DNA from: Alphaproteobacteria bacterium
GTDB lineage: Bacteria > Pseudomonadota > Alphaproteobacteria > Rhodobacterales > Rhodobacteraceae
Length of the DNA stretch: 64,000 nucleotides
Assembly: GCA_029289325.1 (NCBI GenBank)
Contig: JARFTV010000007.1
Coordinates: 55,390-119,389 of the forward strand
Direction: 5' to 3'
The notes beneath the pieces are model-generated. The model made no database searches. It was not told the DNA's origin and saw nothing but the letters and a program-made list of their open reading frames with translations. A program made the translations under genes and the position numbers. Below are positions 16,423 through 25,935 of this stretch, one piece after another (position 1 is the first letter of the stretch; each line of letters opens with the position of its first letter).

Positions 16423-17832
16423 ATGCTGAACCCCTGCGATCCCGCCTTTGCCGCCCGTCTTGCCGGGCTGTTGCCGCCCGGCCGGGTGGTGCCGCCCGAG
16501 CCGCGCCATCTGGAAGAGCCGCGGGGCCGCTGGTCGGGACTTGCCGGGGCGGTGGTGTGGCCGCAGACGACGGCCGAGGTGGCCGCGGTGGTGCGCGCCT
16601 GCGCCGAGGCGCGGGTCGGGCTGGTGCCCTGGGGCGGGGGCACGGGGCTGGTCGGCGGGCAGATCATGGTCGAGGGACCGGCGCCCGTGCTCTTGTCGCT
16701 GGAGAAGATGACGGGCGTGCGCGGCGCCTATCCGCAGGAAAACGCGCTGGTGGTCGAGGCCGGGATGCTGCTGGCCGATGTGCAGGCCGAGGCGGCGAAG
16801 GTCGGGCGGCTTTTCCCGCTGACGCTGGCCAGCCAGGGCAGTTGCCGGATTGGCGGCAATCTTGCGGCCAATGCCGGGGGCGTCAACGTCCTGCGCTATG
16901 GCAATGCGCGCGACCTTTGCCTGGGGCTGGAGGCGGTGCTGCCGGACGGGACGGTCTTCGGCGGGCTGACGCGGCTGCGGAAGGACAATGCAGGCTATGA
17001 CCTGCGGCATCTGCTGATCGGCTCGGAGGGAACGCTGGGGGTGATCACGGCGGCAAGCTTGCGGCTGTTCCCGATCCCGGCGGCCTCGGTGGTGGCGCTT
17101 CTGGCGGTGCCCTCGCCCGCGGCGGCGCTGGATCTGCTGGGGCTGGCGCAGGATCGGCTGGGGGGCATGGTCTCGGCCTTCGAGCTGATCAGCCGGGTGG
17201 GGTTCGACTTCCTGGCCGAGACGATGCCCGAGGTCCGCGCGCCCTTCGATCCGGTGCCGGACTGGATGGTGCTGGTCGAGCTGGGCCTGCCCGCGGGCCT
17301 TGAGCCCGAGATCGCGATGGCGAACCTTTATGATGCGGCGGATGACCGGGGGCTGGTGACGGACGGGGTGATTGCGACATCAGAGGCGCAGGCGGCGGGG
17401 CTGTGGCAGCTGCGCGAGATGATCCCCGAGGGGAACCGCCGGGTGGGCGCGGTGTCGAGCCACGACATCTCGTTGCCCCTGTCGGCGATCCCGGAGTTCA
17501 TCGAGCGGGCCCCGGGGGAACTGGCCGGGCTGGGTGCGTTCCGGATCAACTGCTTCGGGCATCTGGGGGACGGGAACCTGCATTGGAACGTGTTTCCGCA
17601 GCGCGGGTCTAGCCGGAAGGAGCATGAGGCGGTGCGCGAGGCGGTCAAGGAGCGGGTGCATGACCTGGTGCATGGGTTGGGTGGGTCGGTTGCGGCCGAG
17701 CATGGGGTCGGGCGGCTGAAGGTGGCGGACCTGGCGCGCTATGGCGATCCGGGGAAACTGGCGGCGATGCGGTCGATCAAGGCGGCGCTGGACCCCTTGG
17801 GGATCATGAACCCCGGCGCGGTGCTGGGATAG
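16423..17832 (+). CDS. FAD-binding oxidoreductase, GlcD/D-2-hydroxyglutarate dehydrogenase family
   Basis: A 469-residue flavoprotein of the vanillyl-alcohol oxidase superfamily. The FAD-binding PP-loop region reads P-W-G-G-G-T-G-L-V-G-G, with I-G-G-N-L-A-A-N-A-G-G and I-G-S-E-G-T-L-G-V-I-T. The C-terminal cap domain carries F-G-H-L-G-D-G-N-L-H and the ending A-E-H-G-V-G, L-D-P-L-G-I-M-N-P-G. This class oxidises D-2-hydroxy acids and passes electrons to an acceptor. It is closest in pattern to D-2-hydroxyglutarate dehydrogenase; the exact substrate cannot be set. A second member of the superfamily is at 38016-39389. Confidence 0.9.
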   Translation: MLNPCDPAFAARLAGLLPPGRVVPPEPRHLEEPRGRWSGLAGAVVWPQTTAEVAAVVRACAEARVGLVPWGGGTGLVGGQIMVEGPAPVLLSLEKMTGVRGAYPQENALVVEAGMLLADVQAEAAKVGRLFPLTLASQGSCRIGGNLAANAGGVNVLRYGNARDLCLGLEAVLPDGTVFGGLTRLRKDNAGYDLRHLLIGSEGTLGVITAASLRLFPIPAASVVALLAVPSPAAALDLLGLAQDRLGGMVSAFELISRVGFDFLAETMPEVRAPFDPVPDWMVLVELGLPAGLEPEIAMANLYDAADDRGLVTDGVIATSEAQAAGLWQLREMIPEGNRRVGAVSSHDISLPLSAIPEFIERAPGELAGLGAFRINCFGHLGDGNLHWNVFPQRGSSRKEHEAVREAVKERVHDLVHGLGGSVAAEHGVGRLKVADLARYGDPGKLAAMRSIKAALDPLGIMNPGAVLG

Positions 17833-17836
17833 GGTT

Positions 17837-17868
17837 ACCCCGCCGCAAGAGGATACCTGCGACGGGGT
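17837..17868 (+). terminator. Hairpin after FAD oxidase gene
   Basis: An 11-base stem ACCCCGCCGCA / TGCGACGGGGT (one mismatch) with a 10-base loop lies 4 bases after the stop codon, followed by GCTTTGGGGG. The rest of the gap to 18016 holds nothing I recognise. Confidence 0.6.
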
Positions 17869-18016
17869 GCTTTGGGGGTGTGTGGGTCACGCTGTGGGTA
17901 GCAGCGCGGCCAGGCTGGGTAGGCCTGACAAGACCCTGTCTAGGCTGATTCTCTTTCAGGACGGTTAACGGCAGCCTGTCTTTCCGTGCGCCAGTCCGAT
18001 TCTCTGGAGGAGAGCG

Positions 18017-18550
18017 TCAGAGGCCCTCGAAGGCGCAGAGGGCGTGGACTTCCATTCCCATTGCCTCAAGCTTCTTCCGGCCGCCGAGATCGGGCAGGTC
18101 GACCACGAAGGCGCAGCCGACGACCTCGGCCCCCAGACGCTCGATCAGGCGGATCCCGGCCTCGGCCGTGCCGCCGGTGGCCAGAAGGTCGTCAACCAGC
18201 AACACCTTCTCGCCGGGCTGCATCGCGTCGTCATGCACTTCGACCACCGCCTCGCCGTATTCCAGCTTGTAGGACTGGCTGATGGTCTGGCCCGGCAGCT
18301 TGCCCTTCTTGCGGATCGGGACGAAGCCGGTGGAAAGCTGGTGCGCCACCGCGCCGCCGAGGATGAAGCCGCGCGCCTCGAGCCCCGCGACCTTGTCGAT
18401 CCGCATCCCGGCATAGGGCGCGAGCAACTGGTCGACGCACATCCGGAAGCCGCGCGGATCGGCGAAAAGCGTGGTCACGTCGCGAAAGAGGATCCCTTCA
18501 TGCGGGAAGTCGACGATGGTGCGGATATAGTCCTTGACGGTTTTCTTCAT
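18017..18550 (-). CDS. apt: Adenine phosphoribosyltransferase
   Basis: A 177-residue enzyme converting adenine and PRPP to AMP. The PRPP-binding motif is [14 protein letters not shown], and the family pieces [24 protein letters not shown] and R-K-K-G-K-L-P-G are present. The start M-K-K-T-V-K-D-Y (18550) was chosen over 18571; it lies 10 bases after the mtnP stop, with GAAGGA upstream. With mtnP it forms a two-gene salvage operon: MtnP releases adenine from methylthioadenosine and Apt recovers it. Confidence 0.96.
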   Translation of the reverse strand: MKKTVKDYIRTIVDFPHEGILFRDVTTLFADPRGFRMCVDQLLAPYAGMRIDKVAGLEARGFILGGAVAHQLSTGFVPIRKKGKLPGQTISQSYKLEYGEAVVEVHDDAMQPGEKVLLVDDLLATGGTAEAGIRLIERLGAEVVGCAFVVDLPDLGGRKKLEAMGMEVHALCAFEGL

Positions 18551-18560
18551 CGGGAGTCCT

Positions 18561-19427
18561 TCACAATACACGGCCGGCGACCGCGTCGAGCCTTGCCAGA
18601 AGCTCGGGGTCGCGCTTGTCGGGGGCGGTCATCAGCGCATGGGCAAGGGCGCGGTCGCAGCCATGCGGGCAGGGCGTGCGCTCCGGCTGTAGCAGCGCGG
18701 GCAGGCGCGCCACCAGACCACGGGCGGCGGCGGCATTGGCGTGCACCACCGCGATGACCTGGGCCACATCCACCGCGCCGTGGCTGTCGTGCCAGCAGTC
18801 ATAATCGGTGACCATCGCAAGCGAGGCATAGCAGAGCTCGGCCTCGCGGGCGAGGCGGGCCTCGGAAAAGCCGGTCATCCCGATCACATCGGCGCCCCAA
18901 CTGCGATACATCCGGCTTTCCGCGCGGGTGGAGAACTGGGGCCCCTCCATCGCCAGATAGGTGGCGCCCTCATGGACGGTCAGCCCCTCGGCCCGCGCGG
19001 CCTGGGCGGCAAGCGCACCGAGGCGGGGACAGGTCGGGTCGGCAAGGCTGACATGGGCGACGCAGCCGGGCCCGAAGAAGGACGGCGGGCGCTGGGTGGT
19101 GCGGTCGATATACTGGTCGACGAGGACGAAATGGCCGGGAGCGTAATCCTCGCGCAGGCTGCCGACGGCCGAGACGGCGAGGACGTCGGTGCAGCCCAGC
19201 CGTTTCAGCGCGTCGATATTCGCGCGGTAGGGAACCGTCGCCGGGTCGTGGACATGGCCGCGGCCGTGGCGGGGCAGGAAGGCCACCGGCAGACCGCCCA
19301 GCCGGCCCACGAGGATTTCGTCCGAGGGTTTGCCCCAGGGGGTGGCGACCTTTACCCAGCTTGCGCCCTCGATCCCGTCGATCTGGTAGACACCCGATCC
19401 GCCGATGACGCCAAGCATGGTCTGCAT
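18561..19427 (-). CDS. mtnP: S-methyl-5'-thioadenosine phosphorylase
   Basis: A 288-residue PNP/MTAP-family phosphorylase that cleaves 5'-methylthioadenosine (from polyamine or homoserine-lactone synthesis) into adenine and methylthioribose-1-phosphate. The N-terminal G-V-I-G-G-S-G-V-Y, the L-P-R-H-G-R-G-H phosphate region and the [15 protein letters not shown] segment are diagnostic. The M-Q-T-M-L-G-V start has GGGGGA upstream; the in-frame extension to 19742 is unsupported. It is immediately upstream of apt and divergent from the kinase at 19554. Confidence 0.95.
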   Translation of the reverse strand: MQTMLGVIGGSGVYQIDGIEGASWVKVATPWGKPSDEILVGRLGGLPVAFLPRHGRGHVHDPATVPYRANIDALKRLGCTDVLAVSAVGSLREDYAPGHFVLVDQYIDRTTQRPPSFFGPGCVAHVSLADPTCPRLGALAAQAARAEGLTVHEGATYLAMEGPQFSTRAESRMYRSWGADVIGMTGFSEARLAREAELCYASLAMVTDYDCWHDSHGAVDVAQVIAVVHANAAAARGLVARLPALLQPERTPCPHGCDRALAHALMTAPDKRDPELLARLDAVAGRVL

Positions 19428-19553
19428 GAGGGTCCCCCTTCTGGTCGGCGGCAGGATAGAGGGCGGGCGCGGCGCGGGAAAGGGGGTGCCTCGGGGCTTG
19501 CGCCGCCCTCCGGCTCTGGCCATCATCCTGTGGCAAAGAGGGAGGGGCGTTGG

Positions 19554-20189
19554 GTGACGCAGACGATCGATCTGGCCGGACTGGCCGACGAGCTGGAGCG
19601 GCGGGCGGGGGCGGGCCGCGTGATCGTCGCCATCGCCGGGGCGCCGGGGTCGGGGAAGTCGACCATGGCCGAACGGCTTGCGGGCAAGCTGAACGGGCGG
19701 CAGCCGGGGCTGGCGGCGGTTCTGCCGATGGACGGCTATCATTATGACGACCTACATCTGGTGTCGGCGGGGCTGCGTCCGCGCAAGGGCGCGCCGAACA
19801 CCTTTGATGTGGGCGGGCTGTTCCACACGCTGAAACGCCTGCGCGCCCGGGACGAGGCCGAGGTCGCGGTGCCGGTCTTCGACCGCCAGATCGAGATCGC
19901 GCGGGCCGGAGCACGGCTGATCCCGGCCGAGGTTCCGGTGATCGTCGCGGAGGGGAACTACCTGCTGCTGGACCAGGCGCCCTGGGACCGGCTGCTGCCG
20001 CTTTTCGATCTGACGGTGATGGTCGACGTGCCGGAACATGTCCTGCGCGCGCGGCTGCGCGGCCGGTGGGAGCGGCTGGGGATGGACGAGCCGGCGATCC
20101 GCGCCAAGCTGGAGGAGAACGACCTGCCAAATGCCCGGTCGGTGCGCGAGGGCTCGGTCGCGGCAGACTACCGGCTGCAGAACCACTGA
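19554..20189 (+). CDS. P-loop sugar/nucleoside kinase (FrcK/uridine kinase-like)
   Basis: A 211-residue cytoplasmic kinase of the uridine kinase/pantothenate kinase (COG1072-like) group. The Walker A motif G-A-P-G-S-G-K-S-T is near residue 27. A D-G-Y-H-Y-D-D substrate motif follows, then F-D-R-x-x-E-I-A and V-A-E-G-N-Y-L-L-L, all typical of the group that includes FrcK. The GTG start at 19554 has GGAGGGG at ideal spacing. It is followed after 6 bases by an amidohydrolase, suggesting a small operon. The substrate is unknown and no transporter genes are adjacent. Confidence 0.87.
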   Translation: MTQTIDLAGLADELERRAGAGRVIVAIAGAPGSGKSTMAERLAGKLNGRQPGLAAVLPMDGYHYDDLHLVSAGLRPRKGAPNTFDVGGLFHTLKRLRARDEAEVAVPVFDRQIEIARAGARLIPAEVPVIVAEGNYLLLDQAPWDRLLPLFDLTVMVDVPEHVLRARLRGRWERLGMDEPAIRAKLEENDLPNARSVREGSVAADYRLQNH

Positions 20190-20195
20190 GGCGCC

Positions 20196-21044
20196 ATGGA
20201 TCTGATCGACACCCATCAGCACCTGATCCTGCGCGACCGGCTGGGCTATGCCTGGGCCGATGCGATTCCGGCCCTAGCGGGGCGCGACTTCACCCGTGCC
20301 GATTATGCGCGACTGACCGAGGGGCGGGGGATTGCCGGGACGGTCTTCATGGAGACCGGCGTCGATGACGCGGATTATCATGCCGAGGCGCGGCTGGTCG
20401 CGGGCATGGTCGGCACGGGGGGAATGCTGGGGCAGATCGCCTCGATCCGGCCCGAGACCGAGGCGGGGTTCGAAGCCTGGCTGGATGAGGCGGCGGGTCT
20501 GGGCGTGGTCGGTTTCCGCCGGATCCTGCATGTGGTGCCGGATGAGGTCTCGCAGTCCGGGGTCTTCCGGCGGAACCTGCGGCGGATCGGGCAGGCGGGC
20601 TATCCATTCGATCTGAATTTCCTGTCCCGCCAGCTTTTGCCGGTGGGTCTGCCCCTGCTGCGGGCCTGCCCGGACCAGGTCTTTGTCTTGGACCATTGCG
20701 GCGTGCCGGATGTCGCGGCGGGCGATTGGGAGATCTGGGAGGCCGGGGTTGCGGCCTTCGCCAGTCATCCGAATGTGGTGGTGAAACTGTCCGGCATCAC
20801 GGCCTATTGCACGCCGGGGACGGCGACGCTGGACCGGGTCAGGCCCTATGTCGACCGCTTGCTGGAGCTTTTCGGACCCGACCGGATGCTCTGGGGCAGC
20901 GACTGGCCGGTGGTGGATCTGGGGGCCGGGCTGCCGGGCTGGATCGAGATGACCCATGCGCTGTTGGCCGACCTCACCGAGGCGGAGCGTCGCGCCATTG
21001 CCCAGGGGACGGCGCGACGCGTCTACCGCATGGGCGACGACTGA
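20196..21044 (+). CDS. Amidohydrolase-family TIM-barrel hydrolase (lactonase-like)
   Basis: A 282-residue protein of the amidohydrolase_2 family. It has the first-strand metal motif D-T-H-Q-H, a His in F-V-L-D-H-C-G-V-P and the terminal Asp in W-G-S-D-W-P. Proteins of this look include L-fuconolactonase, L-rhamnono-lactonase and related sugar lactone hydrolases. Pairing with a sugar-kinase-like gene 6 bases upstream suggests carbohydrate metabolism, but this is inference. It ends 14 bases from the convergent chemoreceptor gene. Confidence 0.88.
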   Translation: MDLIDTHQHLILRDRLGYAWADAIPALAGRDFTRADYARLTEGRGIAGTVFMETGVDDADYHAEARLVAGMVGTGGMLGQIASIRPETEAGFEAWLDEAAGLGVVGFRRILHVVPDEVSQSGVFRRNLRRIGQAGYPFDLNFLSRQLLPVGLPLLRACPDQVFVLDHCGVPDVAAGDWEIWEAGVAAFASHPNVVVKLSGITAYCTPGTATLDRVRPYVDRLLELFGPDRMLWGSDWPVVDLGAGLPGWIEMTHALLADLTEAERRAIAQGTARRVYRMGDD

Positions 21045-21058
21045 CCGCAGACCGGCTG

Positions 21059-23452
21059 TCAGCCCGCCGCGCGCAGGGGACGCGCGCCAGCCGGCTCACC
21101 CTCCTGCCAGCCCTTGAAGCGGCTGACGAGCTGGTTCAGCTCCTCGATCGATTGCGAGAGCGAAACAGTGGCGGCGAGCGTTTCCTCGAACATCGCGGCA
21201 TTGCGCTGGGTGGCCCCGTCCAGATCGCGCAACGAGGCGTTGACGTCCTTGATCCCATCCTCTTGCTGGGAGGCCGAACCGGCGATCTGCGCCACGCTTT
21301 CCGAGATCGCGCTGACCGACTTGGTGATCGATTCCACCACCCCGCCGCTTTCCCGCATCGCCACCACGCCGTCGCGGACATGCTGGCTGGAGTCGGTGAT
21401 CAGCTGTCCGATCTCGCGTGCCGAGTCCGAGGCGCGCTGGGCCAGCGCCCGCACCTCCGAGGCCACGACCGCGAAGCCGCGCCCGCTGTCGCCGGCCCGC
21501 GCCGCCTCGACGCCTGCGTTCAGCGCGAGGAGGTTGGTCTGGAAGGCGATGTCGTCGATCACGGCAATGATGCGGGTGATCGACTCGGACGAGGTCTGGA
21601 TCCGCATCATCGCGGCTTCGGATCGGGTGATGATCTCCATTCCGGCGGTCGCCTGCCGGGCCGCGTCGCGGGTCAGGTCGCGCACGGTCTGGATGCTGCT
21701 GGTCGTGTCACCGACCAGATTGGTCATGTTGATCATCGTACTGGAGGTGTGGTTGATCGCCGAGGCCGATTTCTCGGTCCGGTGGGCCAGATCCTCGGTC
21801 GCGAAGCGGATGGCCTGCACGTCGGCATTGATCCGGCCCGAGGAACTTGAGATCTCGGCCACGATCTTGCGCAGGGCCCGGACGGCGGCGTTGAAGTCCA
21901 TCCGGAGGGTCTTGTAGCTTTCCGAGAAGAACTCGTCGATCGTGACGTCCAGGTCGCCGTCGGCAAGCCGTCGCAGCGACTGGGCCAGATGGTCCACGAC
22001 CTTCTGTTGCGCCTCGCGTTGCATCTCCTGCGCGGCCTCATGCTCGGCGCGGGCGCGGTCCTGCGCGGCGCGGAACTCGTCCTGGCGCGCCTGTTCCGCT
22101 TCCTCGGCCGCGCGGCTTCGCGCTTCCTGCTGGCGTTCGGATTCGCGTTCCCGCTCCAGATAGGCGATGCGTTCGGCTTCCGCCTTCCTGGCCTGCGCCT
22201 CGGCTTCCGAGAGCGAGCTGTCAAGGTCGCGCAAGGCGCGGGCAATCTCTCCGATCTCGTCGCCGCGGTCGGTATGGCCGATGACGCAGCTCTCACGCCG
22301 GGCGACGCGGGCCATGTCGCCGACCAGCCCTTGCAGCGGATCGGCGATCGAACGCGCAGCCAGGATCGCCACGGCGCTGGTTGCAACCAGGACGGCCAGT
22401 CCGATGGCGATGAACCAGTAGGTCATCACGGTCACCGGGCGAAACAGCTCCGCCCGGTCGATTTCGGTGACCACGGTCCACACCGTGCCCTCGACGTCGA
22501 GGGGATGGGTGGCGATCACGGCGGGGCGGCCGCCGATCCCGAGGCTTTCGGCAAAACCGGGTTCGGCGGTGGCTGCCAGCTTTATGACCGCAGGTGGCGC
22601 CACGGCGGCAAGCACCTCGTCCTCGGGCGTGGCGGTGAGATCGCTGCGCAGGATGCCGTCCTGTCCCACGAGATAGCTGATCATCGTGCCTTCGTCGCCC
22701 TCGCTGCCGAGCGCCGCGTTCATCTGCCCGATCGGCATCTGGACGGCCAGGACCCCCAGAACCCGGCCCTGCCGGTCCAGCACATGCCGTCCCATGAAGG
22801 CGGCCGGCGCATTGGCCGAGGGGCCGTAGGCCGAGAAATCCTCGAAGACGAGGGTGCCGGGCTTGTCCAGCGCCATCACCCGGTCGAAGACCCGGCCCAG
22901 GCCCGAGGTCTTCCATGGGCCGTTCCTGAGATTGGTGCCGAAGTCGTTTTCCTTGGTCACGGTGAAGACCACGTTGCCGTCGGTGTCGATCAGCATGACG
23001 TCGTGATAGTCCATCGCTTCGGTCCATGCCGAAAGTTCGACCTGCAGGTCGGCATGGAGGCGGTCGTAGCTGTTGCCCGAACCGCCATCCAGCAGCCTGC
23101 GCCGCTCATCCAGCGGATGGGGATTGTTGTCGACATAACGGGCCCGGATCGCGTCCAGCCCGCCGGGTTCGGCCCGTGCGGCGCGTGTGAGGTCGGCCAG
23201 ACCGGAGATCACGCTGCGGTTGAAGGCAAGGCCGGTCAGATCGGCCGAGACTTCGCTTGTCACCGCTTCCAGCGTGTCGGCCGGTCCATCCGCCGCTGCG
23301 CGCATCCCGGCGCGGGCGGCTTCCGACAGGGCGGCATGGGCGCGGAAATAAGCTGCACCCGCCACCAGCAGGATGGCGACGGCGCTGATCGCAAGCATCA
23401 GGGCCGGAAGCTTGCGGGTAAGTCTGATCGAGTTGAAATCCATGCGTCGCAT
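21059..23452 (-). CDS. Methyl-accepting chemotaxis protein
   Basis: A 797-residue transmembrane chemoreceptor. It has a TM1 helix (~15-36), a ~310-residue periplasmic dCache-like sensor, TM2 (~345-368), a HAMP region (~368-420), a long Arg/Glu/Gln-rich coiled coil (~420-500) and a second HAMP-like segment. The cytoplasmic signalling domain carries the invariant hairpin tip I-D-D-I-A-F-Q-T-N-L-L-A-L-N-A-G-V-E-A-A-R-A-G. The start at 23452 has AGGGG 7 bases upstream. No che genes are nearby. It points away from ftsW and occupies the place where murD-side dcw genes might be expected. The ligand is unknown. Confidence 0.95.
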   Translation of the reverse strand: MRRMDFNSIRLTRKLPALMLAISAVAILLVAGAAYFRAHAALSEAARAGMRAAADGPADTLEAVTSEVSADLTGLAFNRSVISGLADLTRAARAEPGGLDAIRARYVDNNPHPLDERRRLLDGGSGNSYDRLHADLQVELSAWTEAMDYHDVMLIDTDGNVVFTVTKENDFGTNLRNGPWKTSGLGRVFDRVMALDKPGTLVFEDFSAYGPSANAPAAFMGRHVLDRQGRVLGVLAVQMPIGQMNAALGSEGDEGTMISYLVGQDGILRSDLTATPEDEVLAAVAPPAVIKLAATAEPGFAESLGIGGRPAVIATHPLDVEGTVWTVVTEIDRAELFRPVTVMTYWFIAIGLAVLVATSAVAILAARSIADPLQGLVGDMARVARRESCVIGHTDRGDEIGEIARALRDLDSSLSEAEAQARKAEAERIAYLERERESERQQEARSRAAEEAEQARQDEFRAAQDRARAEHEAAQEMQREAQQKVVDHLAQSLRRLADGDLDVTIDEFFSESYKTLRMDFNAAVRALRKIVAEISSSSGRINADVQAIRFATEDLAHRTEKSASAINHTSSTMINMTNLVGDTTSSIQTVRDLTRDAARQATAGMEIITRSEAAMMRIQTSSESITRIIAVIDDIAFQTNLLALNAGVEAARAGDSGRGFAVVASEVRALAQRASDSAREIGQLITDSSQHVRDGVVAMRESGGVVESITKSVSAISESVAQIAGSASQQEDGIKDVNASLRDLDGATQRNAAMFEETLAATVSLSQSIEELNQLVSRFKGWQEGEPAGARPLRAAG

Positions 23453-23680
23453 GAAGCATCCCCTGGGTTATTCTGCCGCAGCCTCGGTGCCGGTCCTTGA
23501 GGAAGGGTAAATTCCCGCCCCGTCCGCCCCGCCAAATGCCTAAGATTGCGCCGATCCCGACCCCGGCCCGGGCGCCCGCATTCCTGCTGGTCTTGGCCCC
23601 GATTTGCCGCTAACCTGCCGCGAAAGACCCGGGGATACATCCGGGCTTCAGGCAGAACAGGCGTATCAGGCGGTTTTCCC

Positions 23681-24844
23681 ATGACTGAAATGGTCTATGG
23701 CTCCAATCCCATTCGGGTAACCGAGCCGGTCATTCCCCGCTGGTGGCGGACGATCGACAAGTGGACGCTGACCTCGGTCTTCGTCCTGTTCGGGATCGGG
23801 CTGCTTCTGGGCCTCGCGGCCTCGGTGCCTCTGGCCACGCGCAACGGGCTGGAGCCGTTCTACTATGTCCAGCGCCAGGCCTTCTTCGGCGGGGTGGCGC
23901 TGGTCGTGATGATCGCCGTCTCGATGCTGTCGCCGGCGATGGTGCGGCGCCTGGGGGTTCTGGGCTTTGCCGTTTCGCTGCTGGCGCTGATGCTTCTGCC
24001 GCTGTTCGGGACCGATTTCGGCAAGGGCGCGGTGCGCTGGTTCAGCTTCGGCTTCGCATCGGTCCAGCCGTCCGAGTTCCTGAAGCCGGGCTTCGTCGTG
24101 GTGGTGGCCTGGCTGATCGCCGCCAGCCAGGACGTCGCGGGTCCGCCGGGCAAGTCGATCTCCTTCGCGCTGACGCTGGTGGTCGTGGGCTTCCTGGCGA
24201 TGCAGCCGGATTTCGGCCAGTCGGCGCTGGTCCTGTTCGCCTGGGGCGTGGTCTATTTCGTCGGCGGCGCGCCGATGACGCTGATCGCCATCGTCGGCGG
24301 GATCGTGGCGCTGGCCGGGCTGGTGTTCTACGAAAGCTCGGAACACTTTGCCCGCCGGATCGACGGGTTCCTCTCGCCCGAGGTCGATCCGCGCACCCAG
24401 CTTGGCTATGCCGCGAACGCGATCCAGGAGGGCGGGTTCTTCGGCGTGGGCGTGGGCGAGGGTCAGGTGAAATGGTCGCTGCCGGATGCGCATACCGACT
24501 TCATCATCGCGGTCGCGGCCGAGGAATACGGCCTGATCCTCGTGCTGGCGATCCTGGCCCTGTACGGGGTCATCGTCGTCCGCTCGCTGGGCCGCCTGCT
24601 GGCTGAGCGTGATCCCTTCGCGCGGCTGGCGGGAACGGGGCTGGCCTGCATCTTCGGCGTCCAGGCGATGATCAACATGGGCGTGGCGGTGCGGCTTCTG
24701 CCCGCCAAGGGGATGACGCTGCCCTTCGTGTCCTACGGCGGGTCGTCGGTCATCGCGGCGGGGATCACCATGGGGATGCTGCTGGCGCTGACCCGCGACC
24801 GGCCGCGCGGCCAGATGAGCGACGTCTTCCGGCGGGGGCGGTGA
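23681..24844 (+). CDS. ftsW: Lipid II polymerase/cell division protein FtsW
   Basis: A 387-residue SEDS-family protein with about ten membrane helices. SEDS landmarks include [16 protein letters not shown] and the C-terminal [13 protein letters not shown]. FtsW polymerises septal peptidoglycan with FtsI. The start at 23681 (M-T-E-M-V-Y-G) was chosen over 23546. It overlaps murG by one base. It is the first dcw gene in the window; upstream is a 228-base gap and a divergent chemoreceptor. Confidence 0.96.
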   Translation: MTEMVYGSNPIRVTEPVIPRWWRTIDKWTLTSVFVLFGIGLLLGLAASVPLATRNGLEPFYYVQRQAFFGGVALVVMIAVSMLSPAMVRRLGVLGFAVSLLALMLLPLFGTDFGKGAVRWFSFGFASVQPSEFLKPGFVVVVAWLIAASQDVAGPPGKSISFALTLVVVGFLAMQPDFGQSALVLFAWGVVYFVGGAPMTLIAIVGGIVALAGLVFYESSEHFARRIDGFLSPEVDPRTQLGYAANAIQEGGFFGVGVGEGQVKWSLPDAHTDFIIAVAAEEYGLILVLAILALYGVIVVRSLGRLLAERDPFARLAGTGLACIFGVQAMINMGVAVRLLPAKGMTLPFVSYGGSSVIAAGITMGMLLALTRDRPRGQMSDVFRRGR

Positions 24845-25935
24845 TGGCAAAGCTGCTTCTGATCGCGGCGGGGGGCACGGGGGGGCACATGTTCCCGGCC
24901 CAGGCCCTGGCCGAGGCGATGCTGGCGCGTGGCTGGCGGGTGAAGCTGTCCACCGACGACCGGGGCGCGCGCTATGCGGGCGGGTTCCCGGCCGAGGTGG
25001 TGGTGGAGCGGGTGGCTTCGGCCACCTTCGCGCGTGGCGGCGTGTCGGCAAAGCTGGTGGCGCCGTTCCGCATCCTGGGCGGAATCGCGGGGGCGCTGCT
25101 TTCCCAGTTGCGCGACCGGCCCGCGGTGGTGGTGGGGTTCGGGGGCTATCCGTCGATCCCGGCCCTGACGGCGGCCTGGCTCCTGCGGCGGCCGCGGATG
25201 ATCCATGAACAGAACGGCGTGCTCGGCCGGGTGAACCAGCTGTTTGCGCGCCGGGTGGACAAGGTGGCCTGCGGCACGTGGCCGACTGCGCTGCCGCAGG
25301 GCGTGACGGGCGAGCCTACGGGCAATCCGGTGCGGCAGGCCGTGCTGGACCGGGCTTCGGCCCCCTATATCCCGCCGGGCGACTATCCGATGGCGCTGGT
25401 GGTGATCGGCGGCAGTCAGGGCGCGCGCATCCTGTCGGACGTGGTTCCTGCCGCGGTGGCGCAGCTGCCCGAGGGGCTGCGGGCGAACCTGCGGGTGGCC
25501 CATCAGGCGCGGGACGAGGATGCGGCGCGGGCCGCTTCGGGCTATGAGGCCGCCGGGGTCCGGGCCGAGATCGCGCCCTTCTTCGCCGACATCCCGCGGC
25601 GGTTGTCCGAGGCGCAGCTGGTGATCAGCCGGTCGGGGGCTTCTTCCGTGGCGGATATCAGCGTGATCGGGCGTCCGGCGATCCTGATCCCCTATGCCGC
25701 GGCGACCGGAGACCACCAGACGGCGAATGCGACCGGGCTGGCCGAAGCCGGGGCCGCAGTGGTCCTGCCCGAGAAGGCGCTTGACGCGAGCGCGCTTGCG
25801 GGTCACATCGCCGGGATCCTGGAAGATCCCCATCGGGCCGAGACCATGGCGCGCGCCGCGCTTGGTGAAGGCAAGCCCGACGCAACCGCGCGGCTTGTGG
25901 CTCTGGTGGAAGAATTAGGCGGAGAGACGCAATGA
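24844..25935 (+). CDS. murG: UDP-GlcNAc:lipid I N-acetylglucosaminyltransferase
   Basis: A 363-residue GT28 glycosyltransferase making lipid II at the inner face of the membrane. The N-terminal [12 protein letters not shown] glycine-rich motif, [11 protein letters not shown] and the donor-binding G-G-S-Q-G-A and S-R-S-G-A-S-S motifs are all present. Start codons GTG 24841 and ATG 24844 are adjacent; ATG overlapping the ftsW stop is preferred. Its stop overlaps murC by 4 bases. Confidence 0.96.
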   Translation: MAKLLLIAAGGTGGHMFPAQALAEAMLARGWRVKLSTDDRGARYAGGFPAEVVVERVASATFARGGVSAKLVAPFRILGGIAGALLSQLRDRPAVVVGFGGYPSIPALTAAWLLRRPRMIHEQNGVLGRVNQLFARRVDKVACGTWPTALPQGVTGEPTGNPVRQAVLDRASAPYIPPGDYPMALVVIGGSQGARILSDVVPAAVAQLPEGLRANLRVAHQARDEDAARAASGYEAAGVRAEIAPFFADIPRRLSEAQLVISRSGASSVADISVIGRPAILIPYAAATGDHQTANATGLAEAGAAVVLPEKALDASALAGHIAGILEDPHRAETMARAALGEGKPDATARLVALVEELGGETQ

